Source of the DNA: Xanthomonas theicola
Lineage (GTDB): Bacteria; Pseudomonadota; Gammaproteobacteria; Xanthomonadales; Xanthomonadaceae
Direction of reading: 5' to 3'
Length of the DNA stretch: 64,000 bases
NCBI RefSeq assembly: GCF_014236795.1
Contig: NZ_CP049017.1
Location: 3,884,001-3,948,000 of the forward strand
The translations under genes were made by a program, and so were the position numbers. The notes under the pieces are model-generated. The model was not told where the DNA came from and searched no databases. It saw only the letters and a program-made list of their open reading frames with translations. Below are positions 7,892-17,967 of the stretch, piece after piece; within the stretch, counting starts at the first letter, position 1; every line of letters starts with the position of its first letter.

Positions 7892-9235
7892 TCAGGCGCG
7901 GTCGAGGACGCGGTCGATCCAGGTGTCGGCCATGCCGCGCCAGCTGTCGGCCGCGAACAGCGCGCGCAGCCGTGCGTCGTCCAGCACATCGGTCACGCGC
8001 GCGTCCGCGGCGAGCACCTCGCGCAGGTGGCGCCCCTGCCCCAGCGCGCGCCAGGACGCGTCCTCCACCAGCGCATGCGCGGCGGCCTTGCCGAGGGTCG
8101 CAGCCAGGGTGACCGTCACCGCCTCGGCGTAGAGTAGCCCGCCGTGGCTATCCAGGTGGGCGCGCATGCGCGGGCGGTCCAGTTCCAGACCCTGCAACAC
8201 CGACGTCATCTGCGCCAGGCTACCGGCGCACAGCCGCACGATCTCCGGCACCGTCTCCCACTCGGCATGCCACTGCCCGGCGGCGCGCTCGTGCGGCTGC
8301 GGCAGCGCGGCGAACAGCGTGGACACCAGCCCGGGCACGCGCGTGGCCGCGGCGATGGCGGCCACGCAGCCCACCGGGTTGCGCTTGTGCGGCATCGCCG
8401 AGGAGCCGCCCTTGCCGGCGCCGGCCGGCTCGAACACCTCGGCGACCTCGGACTGCATCAGCAGCACCACGTCGGTGGCGATCTTGCCCAGGGTGCCGGC
8501 CAGCAGCGCGAACGCGCTGCCGACCTCGACGCTGCGGTCGCGCGCGGCGTGCCACGGCAACGCCGGCAGCGGCAAGCGTAGCGCCAGCGCCAGCGCCTGC
8601 GCCACCGCCAGACCCTGCGCCTGCAGCGAGGCCAGGGTGCCGGCGGCGCCGCCGAACTGCAGCACCAGCGCGTCCTCGCGCAGGGCCTGCAGCCGGCGCT
8701 GCGCGCGCTGCAGCGCGTCGAGCCAGCCGGCGGCCTTGAGCCCGAACGTCACCGGCACCGCCTGCTGCAGCAGGGTGCGGCCGGGCAGGCCGGTGTCGCG
8801 CTCGGCCTGCGCGAGCGTGCGCAGCGCCTCGCACAGCGCGGCCAGTTTCGGCTGCACCGCATCCAGCGCGGCGCGCAGCTGCAGCACGCTGCCGGTGTCG
8901 ATCACGTCCTGGCTGGTGGCCCCCCAGTGCACCCAGCGCGCGGCCGCCGGATCGGCCGCCTTGACTTGCGCGGTCAGCGCCTTGACCAGCGGGATCGCCG
9001 GGTTGCCCGCCAGCGCGGTGGCCTGGCCGAGCGCGGCCAGGTCGTAGCGCTCGGCGCGGCAGGCGGCGCGGATCGGCGCGACCGCCGTCTCGGGGATCAC
9101 GCCGCAGCCGGCCTCGGCCTGCGCCAGCGCGGCCTCGACGTCGAGCATCGCCTGCAGCCGCGCGGCATCCTCGAACAGCGCGTCGACCTCGGCATCGCCG
9201 AACAGCGGATCGAGCAGGGAAAGGCGGGAACTCAT
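7892..9235 (-). CDS. pcaB: 3-carboxy-cis,cis-muconate cycloisomerase
   Basis: PcaB cyclises beta-carboxymuconate to gamma-carboxymuconolactone. The 447-residue protein belongs to the fumarase/aspartase superfamily; its signature loop is GKGGSSAMPHKRNPVGCVAA and the substrate region WVHWGATSQDVIDTGSV is clear. I start it at ATG 9235 (MSSRLSLLDPLFGDAEVDAL); an open frame continues upstream without family similarity. A long hairpin (9371-9402) lies between it and pcaG, leaving a 212-nt gap, the widest inside this operon. Confidence 0.93.
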   Translation of the reverse strand: MSSRLSLLDPLFGDAEVDALFEDAARLQAMLDVEAALAQAEAGCGVIPETAVAPIRAACRAERYDLAALGQATALAGNPAIPLVKALTAQVKAADPAAARWVHWGATSQDVIDTGSVLQLRAALDAVQPKLAALCEALRTLAQAERDTGLPGRTLLQQAVPVTFGLKAAGWLDALQRAQRRLQALREDALVLQFGGAAGTLASLQAQGLAVAQALALALRLPLPALPWHAARDRSVEVGSAFALLAGTLGKIATDVVLLMQSEVAEVFEPAGAGKGGSSAMPHKRNPVGCVAAIAAATRVPGLVSTLFAALPQPHERAAGQWHAEWETVPEIVRLCAGSLAQMTSVLQGLELDRPRMRAHLDSHGGLLYAEAVTVTLAATLGKAAAHALVEDASWRALGQGRHLREVLAADARVTDVLDDARLRALFAADSWRGMADTWIDRVLDRA

Positions 9236-9370
9236 CGGGGATGTCTCTGTTTTGTGGAGCGGTGCGGTGCGGTGCGGCATGGGCCCAAGGGTAGCGTCAA
9301 TCCGCTGCGTGGGTGCGGCGGGCTTCGCCGTTCCGGTTATCGGCACCGGTGCGGCCCGCAACGGAGTGGC

Positions 9371-9402
9371 CGGCCCCCCGGCAGGCCGCCGCCGGGGGGC
9401 CG
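9371..9402. promoter_or_regulatory. Strong 12-bp hairpin between pcaG and pcaB
   Basis: CGGCCCCCCGGC (9371-9382) and GCCGGGGGGCCG (9391-9402) are perfect inverted repeats around an 8-nt loop. There is no T-run on either side, so it is not a classical terminator. In the middle of the pca operon it could stabilise the upstream mRNA end or cause partial termination; that role is inference. Confidence 0.5.
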
Positions 9403-9447
9403 ATGCCCTGCGCGGCCGCGTGCGTCCGGCCGCGCGCCCGCGGCCGT

Positions 9448-10011
9448 TCAATAGGCGAAGAACACGGTCTCGGCCTCGCCCTGCATGCGCACGTTCCAGG
9501 CGTACTGGCCGGGCGCGGTGCGGTGGGCCACCAGCGTGCCGCGGCGCTCGGCTGGCACCCGCCCCAGGATCGGGTCGTCGCCGTTGCCGGCTTCGTCGGA
9601 GAAGTACAGCCGCGTGGGCGCGGCGCGCAGCAGTCCACGCATGAACACCAGCACCACCAGATGCGGCGTCTGCGGCCTGCCCTGGGGACCGGCCACCGCG
9701 CCCGGCTTGACCGTGGTGAAGGCGAAACGGCCGTCCGCGTCGGTGGGCACGCGGCCCCAGCCGTGGAAGGCCGGATCGTGGTCGTCGTGGCGCGGATCGT
9801 CGCGATGGGCGTAGATGCCGGCGGCGTCGGCCTGCCAGATCTCCAGCACCGCGTCGCCCACCGGCACGCCGGCGCCGTCGAACACGCTGCCGCTGACCTG
9901 CACGCGCTCGCCACGGGCCGTGGCCGGCGCGATCTCGGTGCGGTACAGCGGCTCCAGGCCCAGGCGGTAGTACGGGCCCACCGTCTGCGAAGGGGTTGCG
10001 TGAAAGCTCAT
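9448..10011 (-). CDS. pcaG: Protocatechuate 3,4-dioxygenase, alpha subunit
   Basis: PcaG is the alpha subunit of the intradiol dioxygenase that cleaves protocatechuate to beta-carboxymuconate. The 187-residue protein starts MSFHATPSQTVGPYYRLGLE at ATG 10011, 4 nt after the pcaH stop. It shows the intradiol fold (VSGSVFDGAGVPVGDAVLEI, GWGRVPTDADGRFAFTTVKP) and ends GEAETVFFAY. As expected for the alpha subunit, it lacks the His-x-His iron ligands found in PcaH. A long open frame runs through upstream sequence in the same phase, but only this part matches the family. Confidence 0.93.
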   Translation of the reverse strand: MSFHATPSQTVGPYYRLGLEPLYRTEIAPATARGERVQVSGSVFDGAGVPVGDAVLEIWQADAAGIYAHRDDPRHDDHDPAFHGWGRVPTDADGRFAFTTVKPGAVAGPQGRPQTPHLVVLVFMRGLLRAAPTRLYFSDEAGNGDDPILGRVPAERRGTLVAHRTAPGQYAWNVRMQGEAETVFFAY

Positions 10012-10015
10012 GGTG

Positions 10016-10732
10016 TCACTCCCAGACGGTCTGCTTGCGGCCGCGCAGCACGATGTCGAAGCGGTAGGCCAGCGCGTATTCGCTGATCGCGTTCTCCCAG
10101 TCGAACGCCGACACCATGCGCGCCTTGGCCTTGTCGTCGTCCACGCAGTTGTAGATCGGGTCGTAGGCCAGCAGCGGATCGCCCGGGAAGTACATCTGCG
10201 TGACCAGGCGCTGGCCGATGCCGTCGCCGTGCAGCGAGAAGTGGATGTGCGCCGGACGCCAGGCGTTGTAGTGATTGCGCCACGGGTAGGCGCCGGGCTT
10301 GACGGTCTTGAAGCGGTAGCGGCCGTGCGCGTCGGTGAGCACCTGGCCGGTGCCGGTGAAGTTCGGGTCCAGCGGCGCGCCGTGCTGGTCGCCGGCGTGC
10401 AGGTAGCGGCCGGCGGCGTTGCACTGCCAGACCTCGACCACGCTGTTGCGCACCGGGCGGCCGTTCTCGTCGAGCACCCGGCCGGAGACGATGATGCGTT
10501 CGCCCAGCGGCTCGCCGGGGAAGCCGGCGGTGAGGTCGGCGGCATGCTCGCCCAGGGTGATGCGGTCCAGCGTGGGGCCGGTGACCTCCGACAGCGTGGC
10601 CGGGATCGCGATCGGGTCGCGGCTGGGGCCGCGGCGCACGGTCGAGGCATAGCCGGGCTGGATGAAGGCCGGCTGCGTGCCCGGGTACGGTCGGCGGTAG
10701 CCGAGCAGCGGGTCGACGGTGGAATCGCTCAT
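10016..10732 (-). CDS. pcaH: Protocatechuate 3,4-dioxygenase, beta subunit
   Basis: PcaH is the catalytic, iron-binding subunit. In its 238 residues the four non-haem Fe(III) ligands can be placed: Tyr110 (AAGRYLHAGD), Tyr149 (GAYPWRNHYNAW), His162 and His164 (PAHIHFSLHG). This is the Tyr-Tyr-His-His set with the same spacing as the Pseudomonas enzyme, offset by two. The start MSDSTVDPLLGYRRPYPGTQ is clear. It precedes pcaG by 4 nt, so the two subunits are made together. Confidence 0.95.
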   Translation of the reverse strand: MSDSTVDPLLGYRRPYPGTQPAFIQPGYASTVRRGPSRDPIAIPATLSEVTGPTLDRITLGEHAADLTAGFPGEPLGERIIVSGRVLDENGRPVRNSVVEVWQCNAAGRYLHAGDQHGAPLDPNFTGTGQVLTDAHGRYRFKTVKPGAYPWRNHYNAWRPAHIHFSLHGDGIGQRLVTQMYFPGDPLLAYDPIYNCVDDDKAKARMVSAFDWENAISEYALAYRFDIVLRGRKQTVWE

Positions 10733-10823
10733 CTTGCTCCTCCCGGTGGCTCCGCGCGGGAGCCTGTTGTCTACGGATGGTTGTCTGCGGATGGGTGAAA
10801 TGCACGCGCGCGACGGCGCGCAC

Positions 10824-12032
<1,209 letters not shown>

Positions 12033-12046
12033 TGCACTCTCCCTAG

Positions 12047-12700
12047 TCAGGCCATCGCCAGCGGCAGGCCGGTCAGGCGCCGCAGGTCGTCCAGCGACAC
12101 GCCGTCGACGGCCTCGATCACCCGCGCGCCCTCCGCGCCGAGCGCGAACACGCCCAGGTCGGTATACACCCGCGACACGCAGCGCAGCCCGGTCAGCGGG
12201 TAGCTGCACTCTGCCACCAGCTTGCTCTCGCCGCGCTTGGTCAGCAGCTCCATCATCACGTAGGTCTGCTTGGCGCCGATCGCCAGGTCCATGGCGCCGC
12301 CCACCGCGGGGATCGCGTCGGCCGCGCCGGTGCTCCAGTTGGCCAGGTCGCCGTGCACCGAGACCTGGAAGGCGCCGAGCACGCACACGTCCAGGTGGCC
12401 GCCGCGCATCATCGCGAACGAGTCGGCGTGGTGGAAATAGCAGCCGCCGGTGAGCAGGGTCACCGGCTGCTTGCCGGCGTTGATCAGGTCTGGATCCTCC
12501 GCGCCCGGGGCCGGGGCCGGGCCCATGCCGAGCAGGCCGTTCTCGCTCTGCAGGAAGATCTCCTTGTCGGCCGGCAGGAAGTTGGCCACCGTGGTCGGCA
12601 GGCCGATGCCCAGGTTGACGTAGGCGCCCTCGGGGATGTCGCGGGCCACGCGCGTGGCCATCGCGTCGCGGTCCAGGCGGTGGCGGCTCGGGTCGTTCAT
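12047..12700 (-). CDS. pcaJ: 3-oxoadipate CoA-transferase, subunit B
   Basis: PcaI and PcaJ move CoA from succinyl-CoA to beta-ketoadipate. The 217-residue subunit B starts at ATG 12700 ([20 protein letters not shown]). The catalytic glutamate is in [13 protein letters not shown], the hallmark SENG motif of family I CoA-transferases, and [20 protein letters not shown] follows. The start codon overlaps the pcaI stop by 4 nt (ATGA), so translation is coupled. Confidence 0.95.
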   Translation of the reverse strand: MNDPSRHRLDRDAMATRVARDIPEGAYVNLGIGLPTTVANFLPADKEIFLQSENGLLGMGPAPAPGAEDPDLINAGKQPVTLLTGGCYFHHADSFAMMRGGHLDVCVLGAFQVSVHGDLANWSTGAADAIPAVGGAMDLAIGAKQTYVMMELLTKRGESKLVAECSYPLTGLRCVSRVYTDLGVFALGAEGARVIEAVDGVSLDDLRRLTGLPLAMA

Positions 12701-13374
12701 GCGGCCTCCTTCGCGGGTGCGGCGACCACGCGCTGGACGAAGATGCCCGGCGTCACCACGGCTTCGGGGTCGAGTTCGCCGAGCGCGACCACCGCGCCGA
12801 CCTGGGCGATGGTGCAGCGCGCGGCCATCGCCATCAGCGGGCCGAAGTTGCGCGCGGTCTTGCGGTAGACCAGGTTGCCCCAGCGGTCGCCGCGGTGCGC
12901 CTTGATCAGCGCGAAGTCGGCATGGATCGGGTACTCGAGCACGTAGTGGCGGCCGTCGATCTCGCGCGTCTCCTTGCCCGCGGCCAGTTCGGTGCCGTAG
13001 CCGGTCGGGGTGAAGATCGCGCCCAGCCCGGCGCCGGCGGCGTGGATGCGCGCGGCCAGGTTGCCCTGCGGCACCAGTTCCAGTTCGATTTCGCCGGCGC
13101 GGTAGGCCGCGTCGAAGTGCTGCGAATCGCTCTGCCGCGGGAACGAGCACACGATGCGGCGCACGCGCTTGTGCTTGATCAGCGCCGCCAGCCCGGTCTC
13201 GCCGTTGCCGGCGTTGTTGTTGACGATGGTGAGCCCGCGCGCGCCCTGGGCGATCAGCGCGTCGATCAGCGGGTCGGGCATGCCGGCGGTGCCGAAACCG
13301 CCGATCATCACCGTCGCGCCGTCGCCGATGTCGGCCACGGCCGCCTCGAACGAGCGGGCGGTCTTGTCGATCAT
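12697..13374 (-). CDS. pcaI: 3-oxoadipate CoA-transferase, subunit A
   Basis: The 225-residue subunit A begins [20 protein letters not shown] and contains the CoA-transferase GG-x-G motif [20 protein letters not shown] and [16 protein letters not shown]. It is the first gene of the pca run, so its upstream region (13375-13764) should hold the pca promoter. The gene for a pca-specific regulator (PcaQ or PcaR type) is not in this window. Confidence 0.94.
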   Translation of the reverse strand: MIDKTARSFEAAVADIGDGATVMIGGFGTAGMPDPLIDALIAQGARGLTIVNNNAGNGETGLAALIKHKRVRRIVCSFPRQSDSQHFDAAYRAGEIELELVPQGNLAARIHAAGAGLGAIFTPTGYGTELAAGKETREIDGRHYVLEYPIHADFALIKAHRGDRWGNLVYRKTARNFGPLMAMAARCTIAQVGAVVALGELDPEAVVTPGIFVQRVVAAPAKEAA

Positions 13375-13589
13375 CGTGCCCTTCCGAGGCCGCGCGCGCT
13401 GGTCGGATGCAGGCCAGCGCCGAGGCGGTGAACGTTTGCCGGCATGTCGTGATGTCTCCCGCTGGTGCGCAGCGGCGCCGGGCGCCGTTGTGCCTGGTTG
13501 ATAAGCGCCGGCGCCGGGGAGCCACCTTGCGAGGCGGCCGTCTCCGCGCCGGACAGCGACACGTTAGGCCCGGCATCCACCGGTGTCAA

Positions 13590-13622
13590 TTCGATTATCG
13601 GTCATAATAATCGATAATCGAA
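13590..13622. promoter_or_regulatory. Perfect 11-bp inverted repeat upstream of pcaI, candidate operator
   Basis: TTCGATTATCG (13590-13600) and CGATAATCGAA (13612-13622) are exact inverted repeats separated by an 11-nt AT-rich spacer, about 22 bp centre to centre. That spacing suits a dimeric regulator binding two successive major grooves. It lies 216 nt before the pcaI start in the pca/van divergent region, so it could serve the pca promoter, vanA, or both. Confidence 0.55.
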
Positions 13623-13661
13623 CATTTTCGATGCTGCAGCGCAGCGCGGAGCAGAGTGGCA

Positions 13662-13673
13662 TTTGTATACAAA
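13662..13673. promoter_or_regulatory. Candidate VanR operator 1
   Basis: TTTGTATACAAA is a perfect 12-bp palindrome with a GTATAC core, the kind of site bound by FadR/FCD-type GntR regulators such as VanR. It lies about 90 nt before vanA, just ahead of an A/T-rich stretch that could hold the promoter. Confidence 0.55.
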
Positions 13674-13745
13674 ATGAAAAAAATCGTATTTTTTAACCCA
13701 GATAAAACGCATAAAAGCGCATTTGTGCTTAACAGCACCTGCCAG

Positions 13746-13755
13746 ATGTATACAT
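13746..13755. promoter_or_regulatory. Candidate VanR operator 2
   Basis: ATGTATACAT is a perfect palindrome with the same GTATAC core as the site 84 bp upstream. It ends 9 nt before the vanA start codon, where a bound repressor would block RNA polymerase escape or initiation. No Shine-Dalgarno sequence is obvious between it and the ATG. Confidence 0.55.
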
Positions 13756-13764
13756 TGCCCTGCC

Positions 13765-14841
13765 ATGTCCGACCCACTGCACCGCTTCCCACTCAACGCC
13801 TGGTACGCCATCGCCTGGGACCACGAGGTCCGGCATGCGCTACTGCCGCGCAAGGCCTGCCATCTCGGCATCGTGCTCTACCGCACCGGCGCTGGCGCAC
13901 TGGTGGCGCTGGAAGACGCCTGCTGGCACCGGCTGGTGCCGCTGTCGATGGGCAAGCTGCGTGGCGACGACGTGGTCTGCGGCTACCACGGCCTGGTCTA
14001 CGACGCGCACGGCCGCTGCGTGCACATGCCCTCGCAGGAGACCATCAACCCCTCGGCCTGCGTGCGCAGCTTCCCGGTCGCCGAGAAACACCGCTATGTT
14101 TGGTTCTGGCCGGGCGACGCGGCGCTGGCCGACCCCGCGCTGATCCCGGACCTGCACTGGAACAGCGACCCGGCCTGGGCCGGCGACGGCCGCACCATCC
14201 GCGTGGCCTGCGACTACCGGCTGGTGCTGGACAACCTGATGGACCTGACCCACGAGACCTTCGTGCACGGCTCCAGCATCGGCCAGGCGGCGGTGGCCGA
14301 GGCCCCGTTCGACGTGGTCCACGGCGAGCGCACGGTCAGCGTGTCGCGCTGGATGCGCGACATCGACGCGCCGCCGTTCTGGGCGCGGCAGATCGAGCAC
14401 GCGCTGGGCTACCGCGGCAAGGTCGACCGCTGGCAGATCATCCGCTTCGAGGCGCCGTGCACCATCGCCATCGACGTGGGCGTGGCGATCGCCGGTACCG
14501 GCGCGCCCGAGGGCGACCGCAGCCAGGGCGTCAACGGCTACGTGCTCAACACCATCACCCCCGAGACCGCCACCAGCTGCCACTACTTCTGGGCGTTCAT
14601 GCGCAACCACTCGCTGCACGAGCAGTCGATGACCACGCTGCTACGCGAGGGCGTGACCGGCGTGTTCGGCGAGGACGAGGCGGTGCTGGAAGCGCAGCAG
14701 CGCGCGATCGACGCGCACCCGGACCATGCGTTCTACAACCTCAACGTCGATGCCGGCGGGATGTGGGCGCGGCGGCTGATCGAGCGCATGATCGCGCGCG
14801 AACGGCGCAGCCGCGACCTGGACCTGCGCATGGTCGTCTGA
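13765..14841 (+). CDS. vanA: Vanillate O-demethylase, oxygenase subunit
   Basis: VanA is the terminal oxygenase that removes the methyl group of vanillate as formaldehyde, giving protocatechuate for the adjacent pca enzymes. The 358-residue protein starts MSDPLHRFPLNAWYAIAWDH. Its Rieske [2Fe-2S] ligands are Cys53, His55, Cys72 and His75 (CWH...CGYH). The mononuclear iron site is in LDNLMDLTHETFVHGSS (His163 and His168, bridging Asp160). An ATG 14 codons upstream would add residues without family similarity and would run through operator 2. vanR follows 22 nt later. Confidence 0.92.
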   Translation: MSDPLHRFPLNAWYAIAWDHEVRHALLPRKACHLGIVLYRTGAGALVALEDACWHRLVPLSMGKLRGDDVVCGYHGLVYDAHGRCVHMPSQETINPSACVRSFPVAEKHRYVWFWPGDAALADPALIPDLHWNSDPAWAGDGRTIRVACDYRLVLDNLMDLTHETFVHGSSIGQAAVAEAPFDVVHGERTVSVSRWMRDIDAPPFWARQIEHALGYRGKVDRWQIIRFEAPCTIAIDVGVAIAGTGAPEGDRSQGVNGYVLNTITPETATSCHYFWAFMRNHSLHEQSMTTLLREGVTGVFGEDEAVLEAQQRAIDAHPDHAFYNLNVDAGGMWARRLIERMIARERRSRDLDLRMVV

Positions 14842-14863
14842 TCCCGCCCACCGCCGGAGTCCC

Positions 14864-15649
14864 ATGAACGCCGCCCCTCCCTTCCGTTCCAGCGCCGCCC
14901 AGACCACCCGCGCGCTGCTCGAACTGCGCGGCCTCATCCTCGGCGGCGCGCTGGCGGCGGGCGAGCGCCTGTCCGAACTGGCGGTGGTGGAACGCCTTGG
15001 CGTGTCGCGCACGCCGGTGCGCGCGGCGCTGCAACGCCTGTGCGAGGAAGGCCTGACCACCGCCCTGCCCGGCGGCGGCTACGCGGTGAAGTCCTTCAGC
15101 GATCGCGACGTGCACGACGCGATCGAACTGCGCGGCACCCTGGAGGGGCTGGCCGCGCGCCTGGCCGCCGAACGCGGCGCCAGCGCCACGGACCTGCAGC
15201 AGGCGCGCGTACTGCTGGAACGGCTGGACGCGGTACTCGCCTCGGACCTGGCCGAGGACGATTTCGCCGACTACGTGCAATACAACGAACGGCTGCATGC
15301 CTTGCTGATCGGGATGGCCGGCAGCGACCTGCTCGCGCGCGAGTTCGCGCGCACGGTGCAGGTGCCGTTCGCCTCGCCCAACGGCTTCGTGATGGCGCAG
15401 GCGGCGGTACCGGAAGCGCGGCTGATCCTGACCCTGGCGCAGGACCAACACCGGCAGGTGGTCGAGGCGATCGAGCAGCGCCAGGGCGCACGCGCCGAGG
15501 CGCTGATGCGCGAGCACGCGCACCTGGCGCAACGCAACTTCCGCTACGCCCTGCGCGACCAGCACGCGATCGGCCGCGTCCACGGCGGCGCGCTGATCCG
15601 GCGCAAGGCGCCTGGCGCGCGGGCGCGCGGCAGCGACGGAACGCCTTGA
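14864..15649 (+). CDS. vanR: GntR-family (FCD) transcriptional regulator, VanR type
   Basis: This 261-residue regulator has an N-terminal winged helix-turn-helix (AGERLSELAVVERLGVSRTP, VRAALQRLCEEGL) and a C-terminal all-helical FCD ligand domain (HDAIELRGTLEGLAARLAAE to EQRQGARAEALMREHAHLAQ). It lies between vanA and vanB, the usual place of VanR, which represses van genes until vanillate is bound. The two GTATAC palindromes before vanA are its likely targets. Identity rests on family and context; the effector is inferred. Confidence 0.8.
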   Translation: MNAAPPFRSSAAQTTRALLELRGLILGGALAAGERLSELAVVERLGVSRTPVRAALQRLCEEGLTTALPGGGYAVKSFSDRDVHDAIELRGTLEGLAARLAAERGASATDLQQARVLLERLDAVLASDLAEDDFADYVQYNERLHALLIGMAGSDLLAREFARTVQVPFASPNGFVMAQAAVPEARLILTLAQDQHRQVVEAIEQRQGARAEALMREHAHLAQRNFRYALRDQHAIGRVHGGALIRRKAPGARARGSDGTP

Positions 15650-15730
15650 GCCGACAGCGTGCCGGCCGCGGCGCGCACCGCTCGCGTTCTCAGCAGACCG
15701 TTCTTCTTCCTCCACACCTGGACCCCCGCC

Positions 15731-16714
15731 ATGCGCAAGGAAACCCAGTGGTACCCCACCCGCGTGGTCGCGATCGCCGATGCCTGCGACGGCGTGCGCG
15801 AGATTCTGCTCGACCCCGGCGCGCACACGCGTCCGTTCGCGGTCGGCAGCCACCTCGACTTCCGCCTGCGCCTGAACGGGCGCGAGGACATCCGCTCCTA
15901 CTCGCTGGTCGGCGAGCCGCGCGCCGACGGCCGCTACCTGATCGCGGTACGCGCGATGCCCGACAGCCGCGGCGGCTCGCGCCACATGTGGACGCTGGCG
16001 CCCGGCGACAGCCTCGAGACCTCCGTCCCCAGCAACAACTTCGCGCTCGACGAGCGCGCTGCGGAGATCCTGCTTGTGGCCGGCGGCATCGGCATCACCC
16101 CGATCCTGGGCATGGCGCAGCGGCTGGCGCAGCGGCATCCGGCGTTCCGCCTGCTCTACGTGGGCCGCGCGCGCAGCGCGATGGCCTACCTGCCGCAGCT
16201 GCAGGCCACCCTGGGCGAGCGCCTGCAGCTGCATTGCGACGACGAACACGGCGCGCCCGACTTGCAGACCGAGATCGCCAAGCTGTCCGCGACCGCGGAG
16301 ATCTACGTCTGCGGCCCGCTGGGCATGCTCGACGCGGTGCGCCGCCACTGGCACGCCGCCGGACGTTCGCGCGCGCGGCTGCACTTCGAGACCTTCGGCA
16401 ACAGCGGCAGCGCCGCGGCGCAACCGTTCGTGGTGCGGCTGCCGGCGCTGGGCCTGGAGGTCCCGGTGGCCGAGAACGAATCGATGCTCGACGCCCTGCA
16501 GGCGGCCGGCGTGGAGATGATGGCCGAATGCCGCCGCGGCGAATGCGGCCTGTGCCAGGTGGACGTGCTCGACGCCGACGCCGGCCTGGACCACCGCGAC
16601 GTCTTCTTCAGCGACGAACAGCGCCGCGAGAACCGCAAACTCTGCGCCTGCGTCTCCCGCGCCCTGGGCGGCAGCATCAGCATCGACACCGGCTACCGCG
16701 CCGACGCACTGTGA
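15731..16714 (+). CDS. vanB: Vanillate O-demethylase, reductase subunit
   Basis: VanB passes electrons from NAD(P)H to the VanA Rieske centre. I start it at ATG 15731 (MRKETQWYPTRVVAIADACD), giving 327 residues. An FMN/FAD-binding ferredoxin-reductase domain has RSYSLVGEP, the NAD-binding part has LLVAGGIGITPILGMAQRL, and the C-terminal plant-type [2Fe-2S] domain has CRRGECGLCQVDVL with the fourth Cys in KLCACVSRALG. This reductase-then-ferredoxin order is that of class IA reductases. A hairpin at 16841-16863 follows. Confidence 0.92.
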   Translation: MRKETQWYPTRVVAIADACDGVREILLDPGAHTRPFAVGSHLDFRLRLNGREDIRSYSLVGEPRADGRYLIAVRAMPDSRGGSRHMWTLAPGDSLETSVPSNNFALDERAAEILLVAGGIGITPILGMAQRLAQRHPAFRLLYVGRARSAMAYLPQLQATLGERLQLHCDDEHGAPDLQTEIAKLSATAEIYVCGPLGMLDAVRRHWHAAGRSRARLHFETFGNSGSAAAQPFVVRLPALGLEVPVAENESMLDALQAAGVEMMAECRRGECGLCQVDVLDADAGLDHRDVFFSDEQRRENRKLCACVSRALGGSISIDTGYRADAL

Positions 16715-16840
16715 GCGTGCGCCGCGCGACCGGCCAGAGTGGGATTGCCTCACACGCACCCCATCGAGGCAAATGAAGGTACGCGCGGAACCTCGTGCAA
16801 TTTGAAGCAGCGCCAGGCTGCGCCCGTAGCCTCACCCCAA

Positions 16841-16863
16841 CCCCTCTCCCGATGGGAGAGGGG
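16841..16863. terminator. Palindromic CCCCTCTCCC repeat after vanB
   Basis: CCCCTCTCCC (16841-16850) and GGGAGAGGGG (16854-16863) form a perfect 10-bp stem with a GAT loop, preceded by CTCACCCCAA. No T-run follows. A related, less perfect copy is at 61766. It probably acts as a dispersed end-of-gene hairpin. Confidence 0.5.
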
Positions 16864-16898
16864 CTAAGTGCGCGCTTGCGTCATTGTGAACCTGCTTA

Positions 16899-17965
16899 GA
16901 CTCAACTTCCAAGCGCAACACCCTCTCAGCCAGTAGGGTGTATGCATGTCAAGAAGCTATCTCCACCTGAGCGCAGAAGAGCGCGCGGTACTCCAAATCG
17001 AAACGCGACGTGGTCAGAGCTTACGCTCGATATCCAGGCTGCTGGATAGAAGCCCGTCGACATCGAGCAGGGAGCTGGCCAGGCAGCAAGCCACGGTCTA
17101 CCGTGCTCGAGAGGCGGCCATGCGTTACCGGACACGACGTCAGCACAGCGTTCGGCGGCGACGGCTGACACCGGGAACGGATTTATTCCAGATGGTGCGC
17201 GATCATCTGGTGCTGTGGCGCTGGTCGCCCCAGCAGATTGCTGCCAAGCTGCTCCTCATGTCCCCGGATGATCCTGCCCAGCGCGTCAGTCACGAAACCA
17301 TCTACGCCACGATCTACGCGCACCCGCGCGGCGGCCTGAAAAAGGAGCTTGTGGAGGCGTTGCGCCAGCGCAGGCCGTCCCGGGGATCACGGCGCACGAC
17401 CGCCGCCAAACGCAGCTGGGTGCCTGAGGAACCGCGGATCGTGCACCGACCCGAAGAGGTGCAACAGCGGTTGGTCCCAGGACATTGGGAAGGTGACTTG
17501 ATCAAGGGAGCGTTCAATCGTTCCTGTGTTGGCACCCTGGTGGAGCGCAAGACGCGTTTTGTGGTGCTGTGCCGGATGGACGGCTGCACCGCCACAGACG
17601 CACTGGAAGGTTTCACCCGTCAGATGAAGAAGCTCCCCGCATCCATGCGAACCAGCTTGACCTATGACCGTGGCACCGAAATGACGCGCTATGCCGAGCT
17701 GATGGAACGGTTGAACATCGACCTGTGGTTTGCCGATCCGCACGCACCGTGGCAGCGCGGAAGCAATGAGAACACCAACGGTCTACTTCGCCAGTTCCTG
17801 CCCAAGGGGGCGGACCTATCCGCCGTCAGCCAGGAATACCTCAATCACATCGCGTTGCTGATGAACACTCGCCCTCGCCAGACACTTGGCTGGAAGACGC
17901 CTAGCGAGGCAATGGAAGCGGACATCGCAGCGTTCAAATCACGTGTTGCACTTGAATCTTGAGAC
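16899..17965 (+). mobile_element. IS30-family insertion sequence
   Basis: Imperfect terminal inverted repeats of about 23 bp (18 matches) bound the element: GACTCAACTTCCAAGCGCAA at 16899 and, on the minus strand from 17965, GTCTCAAGATTCAAGTGCAA. It holds one transposase gene. No matching target duplication is visible, and the right end sits 2 nt from a truncated IS5 copy. Confidence 0.85.
16946..17962 (+). CDS. IS30-family transposase
   Basis: The 338-residue transposase has an N-terminal HTH_38 domain (SYLHLSAEERAVLQIETRRG, LRSISRLLDRSPSTSSREL) and a DDE domain: first Asp in GHWEGDLIKGAF, second in LTYDRGTEMTRYAEL, Glu in [20 protein letters not shown]. The closing motif NTRPRQTLGWKTPSEAM is characteristic of IS30. 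Length is normal and the frame intact, so the element may be active. The stop lies inside the right inverted repeat. Confidence 0.92.
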   Translation: MSRSYLHLSAEERAVLQIETRRGQSLRSISRLLDRSPSTSSRELARQQATVYRAREAAMRYRTRRQHSVRRRRLTPGTDLFQMVRDHLVLWRWSPQQIAAKLLLMSPDDPAQRVSHETIYATIYAHPRGGLKKELVEALRQRRPSRGSRRTTAAKRSWVPEEPRIVHRPEEVQQRLVPGHWEGDLIKGAFNRSCVGTLVERKTRFVVLCRMDGCTATDALEGFTRQMKKLPASMRTSLTYDRGTEMTRYAELMERLNIDLWFADPHAPWQRGSNENTNGLLRQFLPKGADLSAVSQEYLNHIALLMNTRPRQTLGWKTPSEAMEADIAAFKSRVALES

Positions 17966-17967
17966 CG

